Assembly: GCA_023428245.1 (NCBI GenBank)
Contig: JAEYYX010000093.1
Span: 1 to 50,147 of the forward strand
From: Pseudomonadota bacterium
Lineage (GTDB): Bacteria > Myxococcota_A > Polyangia > Polyangiales > Polyangiaceae
Direction of reading: 5' to 3'
DNA length: 50,147 bases
Below, piece after piece: positions 8,768-15,279 of this stretch; position 1 is the stretch's first letter, and the number at the start of each line of letters is the position of its first letter. A program made the translations under genes and the position numbers. The notes under the pieces were generated by a model. It did not search any database. It had not been told where the DNA came from and saw only the letters and a program-made list of their open reading frames with translations.

Positions 8768-10368
8768 TGCCCCAAACTGAGCGCGTGCTCGTGCTGATGC
8801 CTACCGCGGAAGACGCGAGACGGACGATCGCTCTGCTCGCAGAATCTGGCGTGAACGGGATCATCTGCGCCGAGCTCGCTGAGCTCTGCCGCGAGCTGCG
8901 CGTCGGAGCGGGGGCCGTTCTCCTTACCGACGACGCCATCTTCAGCGACGCGACGGGACAGCTCGCTGAAGCTGTGCGGGCCCAGCCTGCCTGGTCGACC
9001 ATGCCGGTGATCGTGCTCGCGCGGGAGAACTCGACTCGGCATGTCACGCGCGCGGCCTCGGACGCGCTGAGCGGACTCATGGTCGTCGAGCGTCCGCTGC
9101 ATATGCGCACGCTCCTCAGCGTCGTTCTCTCCGCCCTCCGCACGCGCCGCCACCAATACCAAATCCGCGACGCCATGGCCGCTCGCGAAGAACAAGCCGA
9201 AGCTCTCCGCGCCCAGGAGGAGATGCTGCGCGTCCAAGCGGAGCAGCTGCGCCAGGCCGACCGGAGGAAAGACGAGTTCCTCGCGACTTTAGCGCACGAG
9301 CTCCGCAATCCGCTCGCGCCCCTGAGAACGGGCATGGACCTGCTCGGGACCGCGCCAACCAAAGAACTGGCCGAGCGCACCCGAGGGGTGATGCAGAGAC
9401 AGCTCGATCACATGGTGCGCCTCATCGACGACCTCTTGGACGTCGCTCGGATCACCCGAGGCAAGCTCGAGCTGAAGTGCGAGCCGACGACACTCGGTGC
9501 AGTGGTTCGGGCGGCGGTCGAAGCCAGCTCGCCGCTCGTCGAACGAGGTCGACACAGGCTGAGTGTCGTCATGACCGACGAACACCTGCTCTTGAATGCG
9601 GACCTGACCCGTCTAGCGCAGGTGGTCAGCAACTTGCTCAACAACTCGAGCAAGTACACGCCCCCGGGCGGACAGATCGAGCTCCGGGCCCGCGCCGAGG
9701 CGACGGAAGCGGTCATCGAAGTTGTCGACAATGGAGTCGGGATCCCACCGGAGCATCTCGAGCAGGTGTTCGAGCTCTTCAGTCAGGTGAACCGTGAGCT
9801 CGACCGCACCCAGGGGGGGCTGGGCATTGGGCTCGCGCTCGTGCACCGCCTCGTCGAGATGCACGGCGGTCGAGTGACGGCGGAGAGCGCCGGTCTGGGG
9901 CATGGCACCACCTTTAGGGTGCGGCTCCCCGCGCTTCACGAAGAGAGCGTCGCCGTCGCCCCGAAGGATTCGACGCTGGGACCCGCGCAAGCCATGCCGA
10001 AACGCGTCTTGGTCGTCGACGACAATGAGGATGCGGTGAGTTTGCTCGCGCTGCTCCTGGAACACGCGGGCTACGCGACTCGAGTCGCAGAAGACGGACC
10101 CTCCGCGCTTCAAGCCGCGCTCAGCTTTCGTCCCGAGGTCGTCATTCTTGACATTGGCCTGCCCGGCTTGGACGGGTACGAGGTGGCGCGCGAACTGCGC
10201 GCGCGAGGCGGCGCGATCTCGCTCATCGCTCTCACCGGGTGGGGCACCCAGGACGACAAGCAGAAGGCCTTCGATGCGGGCTTCGACTTACATCTCACGA
10301 AGCCCGTGAGCGCCCAGGAGCTCTGCGGCGCGCTCCTCGCGCTCGACCAGCGAGGAGCCGTTTCGTAG
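8767..10368 (+). CDS. hybrid histidine kinase/response regulator partnered with KaiC-like protein
   Basis: 533 residues; ATG 8767 shares a base with the KaiC stop and has AGGAGG at 8757-8762. Residues 1-125 form a receiver-like domain without a convincing phospho-acceptor (VLLTDDAI at the acidic strand). A coiled coil (~130-165) leads to the HisKA box FLATLAHELRNP with His177. HATPase_c follows (N box NLLNNSSKYTPPGG, G1 DNGVGIP, G2 QGGLGIGLAL, GLGHGTTF). The C-terminal receiver (RVLVVDDNEDA) has phospho-acceptor Asp462 in VVILDIGLPG and Lys in LTKPV. No membrane segment is present, so this is a cytosolic kinase whose input is probably the KaiC-like ATPase (inference). Confidence 0.93.
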   Translation: MPQTERVLVLMPTAEDARRTIALLAESGVNGIICAELAELCRELRVGAGAVLLTDDAIFSDATGQLAEAVRAQPAWSTMPVIVLARENSTRHVTRAASDALSGLMVVERPLHMRTLLSVVLSALRTRRHQYQIRDAMAAREEQAEALRAQEEMLRVQAEQLRQADRRKDEFLATLAHELRNPLAPLRTGMDLLGTAPTKELAERTRGVMQRQLDHMVRLIDDLLDVARITRGKLELKCEPTTLGAVVRAAVEASSPLVERGRHRLSVVMTDEHLLLNADLTRLAQVVSNLLNNSSKYTPPGGQIELRARAEATEAVIEVVDNGVGIPPEHLEQVFELFSQVNRELDRTQGGLGIGLALVHRLVEMHGGRVTAESAGLGHGTTFRVRLPALHEESVAVAPKDSTLGPAQAMPKRVLVVDDNEDAVSLLALLLEHAGYATRVAEDGPSALQAALSFRPEVVILDIGLPGLDGYEVARELRARGGAISLIALTGWGTQDDKQKAFDAGFDLHLTKPVSAQELCGALLALDQRGAVS

Positions 10369-10404
10369 TGCCCGTGTGAGCGCGCTGCCCGGGGCATGGC
10401 CGGC

Positions 10405-11571
10405 TCAGCGAGGGGCGCTCGAGTTGGATTGCGCGAAGAGCCAAGGCCAGATGCCTGGTTCGAGATAGGGACTGCTCCAGAGGGCGTCGTCATGGCCCGC
10501 GCCGGTATAGGTCGTAAGCCAGGCGCAGCCGCTCGAGTTCGAAATCGTGTCGACGGCGCTGACGGTATCTGAGTAGGGGTTCGTCGAGTCGTTCTGTGCT
10601 CCGAAGGCCCAGACGGGCAACTTCGCTTCGGCGATAGGAGCCAAAAATTGGTCGGCCGGGGGATGTCCGGAGACGGGGAGCACGGCGGCGAAGAGCTCGG
10701 GGCGACGGCTCGCGAACTCCCAGGCTCCCCCTCCGCCCATCGAGTTGCCGGTGAGGTAGACCCGGGTCGGATCGATCGGGTAGTTCTTGATGATATGCTC
10801 GAGGAGCTCGAGAGCGGTGCCTCCGGCGACCGAGGGCTCCTCTTTGATTTGGTAGTGGGCGCCGCCGGCCGAGGACCACTCATTGCTTCCGAACGTGCAG
10901 CCTTCGTTCTCGCGACAATGGGGGAAGAGGATGTAGGTCGGGAAGGCGGCCAGATTGGTCTCGGTGAGAAGGCCGTTCTTCGAGCCGAGCAGGTACTGCG
11001 CGACATCCACCATGATGTTCCCGTCGGTCACCTCGCGTCCGTAGCCTCCGTGAAGGACAAGGAGCAGCGGGAAGCCGGCGCTCGGGGACTCTGCGGCGGA
11101 GGGCTCGTAGAGGTGATACGGGAGGGAGCCGCGCGTTCCGGTGAACGGCATCTCCTTCTTGATGAGGGCGCTGTAGGCGTTCTTGGAGACCGCGAGAGCG
11201 CGATCGCTCGCGGGAGCTTTCTGTTCTGCGAGAGGGGCTTCGGGGCACACCGCGCGAGGGGTCGGATCGCTCGAGGAAGTTCCGCCAGTGCTCGAGCCAC
11301 CATCGCTCGCCGCACCACCCGTGCTCCCGCCGCCCGCAGAACTCCCGCCGGACGTCGTGCCCCCGGCGCCGGGATCCATCGCCCCACCGGTTCCAGCGCC
11401 GCCGCCAGGTGAGTCGCCTCCTGTTGGTGCTGCGCCTCCTCCGCCCGGCGCTCCTCCCGTCTCGGAGTGACTTTCGCCACCGGATGCGTTGCCGATGGGA
11501 CCGGGAGAGTCGGGAGCACAGCCGAGAGGTGCGCAAAGAAGAGCGAGGGCAAGGAAGGGAATGCGGGACAT
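10405..11571 (-). CDS. lipoprotein alpha/beta hydrolase (PHB-depolymerase/feruloyl-esterase type)
   Basis: Start chosen at ATG 11571 because it begins the signal peptide MSRIPFLALALLCAPLGC with a lipobox Cys at 18; the ATG at 11649 would put ~26 extra residues in front. A Gly/Ser/Thr-rich linker runs to ~95. The hydrolase core shows the oxyanion strand FPLLLVLHGGYG, the nucleophile elbow GNSMGG with Ser277, an Asp in AFGAQNDS and a His in GAGHDDALW. These are the triad of the LpqC/PhaC-depolymerase and feruloyl esterase group. It is probably a surface-anchored carboxylesterase acting on polyesters or acylated polysaccharides. It is convergent with the kinase gene. Confidence 0.85.
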   Translation of the reverse strand: MSRIPFLALALLCAPLGCAPDSPGPIGNASGGESHSETGGAPGGGGAAPTGGDSPGGGAGTGGAMDPGAGGTTSGGSSAGGGSTGGAASDGGSSTGGTSSSDPTPRAVCPEAPLAEQKAPASDRALAVSKNAYSALIKKEMPFTGTRGSLPYHLYEPSAAESPSAGFPLLLVLHGGYGREVTDGNIMVDVAQYLLGSKNGLLTETNLAAFPTYILFPHCRENEGCTFGSNEWSSAGGAHYQIKEEPSVAGGTALELLEHIIKNYPIDPTRVYLTGNSMGGGGAWEFASRRPELFAAVLPVSGHPPADQFLAPIAEAKLPVWAFGAQNDSTNPYSDTVSAVDTISNSSGCAWLTTYTGAGHDDALWSSPYLEPGIWPWLFAQSNSSAPR

Positions 11572-11669
11572 GAGGTCGGGTAGACGCCAGCGACAGGGGA
11601 GCGCGCGAGCGAAGTGGGCAAGCGTGACAGGGACGCGGCCTTTCGACATCTCATAAAATCACGGGAACG

Positions 11670-11815
11670 TTGCTTCGGCAGCAAATGATGGGCATGGCGG
11701 AACATTCTCCCGAGCTCGACGAGGTTCGGAGACTCTTGCGTTTGCAGCGAGCCTGGCCGTGTTCCGATGATCTGGGAGGCTCTACGCCGCTCCGTGACCT
11801 ACAGGGGGCCAGTCA
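11670..11815 (+). pseudogene. relic of the P450 gene 5' end
   Basis: The bases from ~11676 (aaatgatgggcatggcggaa, then cattctcccgagctc...) align with 12529 onward of the intact P450 gene at roughly 70-75% by eye. Translation gives MAEHSPELDEVRRLLRL against IVEHSPELDGFRGLLHF. Similarity resumes weakly at 11790 (cgctccgtgacctacaggggg against cctttcgtgacgtacagacagg) and ends by ~11815. The frame is disrupted between the two blocks. It is a decayed partial duplicate lying 845 bases before its parent. Confidence 0.75.
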
Positions 11816-12157
11816 CTCGCACGGCCCGAGATGGGCGACGCGCGTTCCGTCTGACTGCGCCCAACAAGCGTTCGTGTAGCTGTTGCCATTGCAGCCGCAC
11901 ACTTCCCGAATCTGCCCTGTGCATTCGCCGCTTCCTCGGAGCCAAACACAGCCGCCCGGCGAACCACAGCCTTCTCCCGCGCAGTACTGGCCGGGGAGAC
12001 AGTGTTCGTTTCCCTCGCAAGGAGCCGTCGTCCCCGCCGGTGGCGGCGCGCAGCACCCCTCACACGCTGTCTCGAAGCATCGGCCGCTGATCGCGCAGCA
12101 GGATTCACCCTCGGGACACTGCCCATTGCTGGCGCAACCGATCACGACGGAGTTCAC
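11813..12157 (-). CDS. Cys-rich Kazal-like protease-inhibitor ORF, possibly 5' incomplete
   Basis: The GTG start gives 114 residues with 18 cysteines. The C-terminal ~40 residues (GECTGQIREVCGCNGNSY, TNACWAQ, then a final GPC) follow the Kazal pattern C...VCG.xG.xYxNxCxA...GxC. The N-terminal part contains CPEGESCC and CLPGQYC motifs, as in small disulfide-rich modules. No signal peptide is encoded from this start, yet so many disulfides imply export. An upstream part may have been lost or lie in another frame, which would fit the decayed surroundings. It may inhibit exogenous serine proteases (inference). Confidence 0.5.
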   Translation of the reverse strand: MNSVVIGCASNGQCPEGESCCAISGRCFETACEGCCAPPPAGTTAPCEGNEHCLPGQYCAGEGCGSPGGCVWLRGSGECTGQIREVCGCNGNSYTNACWAQSDGTRVAHLGPCE

Positions 12158-12530
12158 ACGTTTCTCTCAGCGCAGCGGAGGGCTGTGACGGCTTGGTCGG
12201 GAACATTGTCGTCGTAGTGGATATTTCGAGTGCCGAGCGATTGGTGGGGCAGGTTCGGCTTGGTTTCCCGCGGCCGAAGGCTTCCGCGCATCAAGCAATA
12301 ACATTCTGGCATACGGTGCGGAAGAAAATGTCTTGCTGAGCCGAGCTTCGGCCTATTGTCCGAATGTCTGAATTCGACCAGCGAACTTTCGGAAGCCCGG
12401 TCGGCGAGAGATCGAGTGAACCTCTCTCGCGGAGAGCGTCCCCAGAAGTGGAGCAGCGGGAAACGAAGGGGCTTCGGATGGAAAGGCGCGCGGCGGGCCT
12501 TTGGTCGGAAGCGTTGTAGAGTCGAATCAA
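12158..12530. other. gene-free stretch before the P450 gene
   Basis: No convincing gene, RNA or repeat is seen in these ~370 bases. No Shine-Dalgarno sequence stands directly before the P450 start. A promoter for P450 is presumably here but no clear -35/-10 or -24/-12 pair was recognised. Confidence 0.4.
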
Positions 12531-13889
12531 ATGGTGAGCATCGTGGAGCATTCTCCTGAGCTGGACGGGTTTCGGGGTCTCCTTCATTTCGCGGCGAACC
12601 CCCTCGGAGCGCTCGAGGAGGCGCGGCGCCTCCATGGGCCTTTCGTGACGTACAGACAGGGGCCTCAGGTAGTCTATCTCGCCCTCAGCGCCGAGCTGAC
12701 CGATGAGCTCCTCGTGAAGTGTTCAGAGCGGGTCGAGAAGGACCAGTTCACGCGGGCGCTGCGTCCCATCTTGGGGTTGGGCTTACTCACGAACGAGGGT
12801 GCCGCTTGGAAGAAACAACGCAAACTCCTCGCCCCCTCCTTTCAGCCGCGGCACATCGAGCGCTTCGCGGAGCTGATGGTCGAAACGACGGTGGAGCTCA
12901 CGGAGACGTTCGGTGACGATGAAGTGCGCAGCGCCCACCACGACATGATGGGGCTGACGCTCGAGATCGTGCTCCGAGCGCTCTTCGGGACCAACGCCGT
13001 GAGGGGGGAGGAGATCGGGCGCTGGCTCGAAATGATCATGGACGACTACCGTCGACTCACGATGTCGTACCGGGCCGCGTTTCCGTGGTTCCCGTTTCTA
13101 TCGAAGATCCGCTTCGGGCGTATGCGGAACAAGCTGCGCGCGGTGGCCCTCGAGATCATCCAGCGGCGGAGGCAAGCGCCTCTGACCGATGACATGCTCT
13201 CGCGCCTTCTCGAGGCGCGGGATGATGCGGGACTCGGGATGAGCGACGAGCAGCTCGTCGACGAGTGTTTGACAGTGATGCTGGCCGGGCACGAGACCAC
13301 AGCTCTCGCACTCGGTTTTGCTCTCCACACACTCGCGAACCGACCCCGAGAGCGTGGGCTCGTCACCGAAGAACTCGATCGGGTCCTCGGCGGACGAAGG
13401 GCGACCCTCGCCGATGTTGGTTCGCTCCCTGTGACCCGAGGGGTCGTCAAAGAGACGCTTCGTCTTTACCCGCCTGCGTGGGCGGCGGGGCGGGAGGCGA
13501 TGAGCGATTTTACGCTCGGGGGTGTGCCGATCCAGAGAGGCCAGCAGGTCGTGGTTTCGCCCTGGGTGGTGCACCGCGATCCCGCCTACTTCAAGGAGCC
13601 CGAGGAGTTTCGTCCCGAGCGCTGGTGGAATGGCGAGACCGATACGCTGCCCAAGGGGGCCTACTTTCCATTCGGAGCGGGCCCGCGAGTTTGCATTGGG
13701 CAACATTTCGCCGAGCTCGAGGCGCTCTTCGCCTTAGCGACGCTCCTCAGCTCTCACGACGTCGTCGAATCTGCTCAGGCTGAGCTGCGGTTCAGTCCCT
13801 CCATCACCCTGCGCCCGGCTGACGACATTTCGGTCCACTTTCGCAAGAGAGCTCGAGCTGCGGGGCCGCCGCTCCGAGAAGCCTCCTGA
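12531..13889 (+). CDS. cytochrome P450
   Basis: ATG 12531 gives 452 residues, normal for a soluble bacterial P450. Motifs in order: helix C WKKQRKLLAPSF near 105, helix I AGHETTA (~257) with the acid-alcohol Glu-Thr pair, ExxR as ETLR, the PERF-like FRPERW, and the haem loop FGAGPRVCIG with axial Cys388. The sequence resembles the CYP102/CYP4-like branch common in myxobacteria. The substrate is unknown. No ferredoxin or reductase is adjacent, so redox partners must be elsewhere. A decayed copy of its first ~45 codons lies at 11670. Confidence 0.95.
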   Translation: MVSIVEHSPELDGFRGLLHFAANPLGALEEARRLHGPFVTYRQGPQVVYLALSAELTDELLVKCSERVEKDQFTRALRPILGLGLLTNEGAAWKKQRKLLAPSFQPRHIERFAELMVETTVELTETFGDDEVRSAHHDMMGLTLEIVLRALFGTNAVRGEEIGRWLEMIMDDYRRLTMSYRAAFPWFPFLSKIRFGRMRNKLRAVALEIIQRRRQAPLTDDMLSRLLEARDDAGLGMSDEQLVDECLTVMLAGHETTALALGFALHTLANRPRERGLVTEELDRVLGGRRATLADVGSLPVTRGVVKETLRLYPPAWAAGREAMSDFTLGGVPIQRGQQVVVSPWVVHRDPAYFKEPEEFRPERWWNGETDTLPKGAYFPFGAGPRVCIGQHFAELEALFALATLLSSHDVVESAQAELRFSPSITLRPADDISVHFRKRARAAGPPLREAS

Positions 13890-13980
13890 GGCAGCTCGGC
13901 CGCCGCTTTCGGAAGGGTGCGATGCGGGCCCGGGCGCTCTGGTCGTTTGACGACTCGCGAGTCGGTGGTAGCCCGGGGAC

Positions 13981-14691
13981 ATGGCACGTCCTTTCGCGTT
14001 TTTCGCCTGGTCCCTCTTGGCTCTGGTGGGCGGCTGTCGAGAGCCTGCCGCGGCCGCTACGGAAACGGGAGCTGCCCCGCCGAGCGCCGCTCCGCCGGAG
14101 CATGGACTTGCTTCCTCTGACGCGGCGAAGTCCCAGCCGGCGGCGTCACCCGCGCGTGTGGGGCAACAAGCTCCGGACTTCGAGCTGAGCGACCTCGAAG
14201 GGAAGAAGGTGAGGCTCCGCGATTTCCGGGGCAAGGTCGTCGTCCTGGAGTGGTTCAATCCCGGCTGCCCTTTCGTGCGTGCGGCCCATACCAAGGGTTC
14301 TCTGGTCGACCTCGCCGCTCGGCTCGGGAAAGAGGGCGTCGTTTATCTCGCGATCAACTCGAGCGCCCCCGGGAAGCAGGGGCATGGCGCCGCGGAGAAC
14401 CGCGCTGGGGCGCGCCAGCTCGGCATCACTCATCCGATCCTGCTCGACGAAACCGGGCGCGTGGGGCGCCTCTACGGAGCCACGAACACGCCTCATGGCT
14501 ACGTGATCGACGCGAAAGGGACGCTCGTCTATCGCGGCGCCATCGACAATTCACCGGACGGAGAAGGGGAGTCCCCCGCGGGTGGAGCGCTGGTTCGGTA
14601 TCTGGAGGACGCTGTCGTCTCGACGCTCGCGGGACAGCCGGTTCGTGTTCCGGAGACGAAGGCCTACGGCTGTTCCGTGAAGTACCCCTGA
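13981..14691 (+). CDS. lipoprotein redoxin (AhpC/TSA, TlpA-like fold)
   Basis: 236 residues. The signal peptide (FFAWSLLALVGGC) has a lipobox Cys at ~19 and an Ala/Pro linker to ~58. The thioredoxin-fold domain begins VGQQAPDFELSDLEGKKVRL. The active site is NPGCPFV, a single peroxidatic-type Cys rather than CxxC. A later HGYVIDAKGTLVYRG segment is typical of the fold. The C-terminus has a second conserved Cys in YGCSVKYP, as in the periplasmic peroxiredoxin-like family. It is probably an envelope thiol peroxidase or reductase. It follows P450 by ~90 bases and may be co-transcribed. Confidence 0.85.
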   Translation: MARPFAFFAWSLLALVGGCREPAAAATETGAAPPSAAPPEHGLASSDAAKSQPAASPARVGQQAPDFELSDLEGKKVRLRDFRGKVVVLEWFNPGCPFVRAAHTKGSLVDLAARLGKEGVVYLAINSSAPGKQGHGAAENRAGARQLGITHPILLDETGRVGRLYGATNTPHGYVIDAKGTLVYRGAIDNSPDGEGESPAGGALVRYLEDAVVSTLAGQPVRVPETKAYGCSVKYP

Positions 14692-14913
14692 AGGCGAGAG
14701 CAGGCGCCGCGCGGCGCGAGAATCGGTCTCCCGCGAGAGCTCGGGCCTTTCATCGGAAGGGCGGGGGGGCGAGGGCCGAGCCAGGCTCCCCGATCATATC
14801 ACGGGCAGTATTGACGGGTGAGCTGCGTCCACGCTGGGGCGCCCGGCCGTTCGGCTGGATCTCCAGCTTGTCTTCGCGTGGCACGCTTTCTGCTCTTCTG
14901 CGCCCGATCCTAC

Positions 14914-14989
14914 GGCTTCTTCATCACGGGATGGCTTGAGAGTTCCTCGGTAGATCAAGCATCGGGTTCGATTCCCGGAGAAGCCCCCA
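14914..14989 (+). ncRNA. tRNA-like element or tRNA pseudogene with encoded CCA
   Basis: GGCTTCT (14914-14920) pairs perfectly over 7 bp with AGAAGCC (14979-14985), followed by C and CCA. A canonical T-arm precedes the 3' strand (TCGGG, TTCGATT, CCCGG at 14962-14978). Total length including CCA is 76 nt, exactly that of a normal tRNA. The D stem does not form and position 33 is C, not U. The nominal anticodon arm has a G-A mismatch (anticodon would be TCG). Instead GCTTGA (14934-14939) pairs with TCAAGC (14955-14960) over 6 bp with a 15-nt loop. It is either a decayed tRNA, an integration-derived fragment or a tRNA mimic. Confidence 0.5.
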
Positions 14990-15020
14990 AGAGCGCCCGA
15001 GGGTGGGCGCCCAGACGATC

Positions 15021-15191
15021 ATGACCATTTTCGTTGCATTGTTTGTGAGCGCAGTGTTGGTGATGTCCCTCGTGGCTCTCGCTACCTATTGGGTGATGCG
15101 TGCTGCTGCGGAGTTTGACAGGGAGGAGCGCAGGGAAGGTGCTCGTCCGGGTCGGGTGCCGCACCTCAGGCTTGCGCGTTCGGTTCCCTAA
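15021..15191 (+). CDS. possible small single-TM protein
   Basis: 56 residues from ATG 15021 (GTG 15003 would add six). A hydrophobic helix (FVALFVSAVLVMSLVALATYWV) is followed by a charged tail (FDREERREG). No clear ribosome site and no recognised family. It lies between the tRNA-like element and the convergent RND operon, so it may be spurious. Confidence 0.3.
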   Translation: MTIFVALFVSAVLVMSLVALATYWVMRAAAEFDREERREGARPGRVPHLRLARSVP

Positions 15192-15279
15192 ATGTGGGGA
15201 GGGCTGCCTTTCTTGGGGGCTCTTTGGGCGACGGCTGACGCGATCCGGGCTCGGCGAGCTCGCATCGCGCCAGTTGCCT

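Noticed and set aside
10369..10404. Terminator between the kinase and esterase genes (tgcccggggca)
   Set aside because: The stem is too short and lacks a T-run on either strand.
14914..14989. Functional tRNA-Arg (TCG anticodon)
   Set aside because: No D stem, no U33, and the anticodon stem has a mismatch; kept only as a tRNA-like element.
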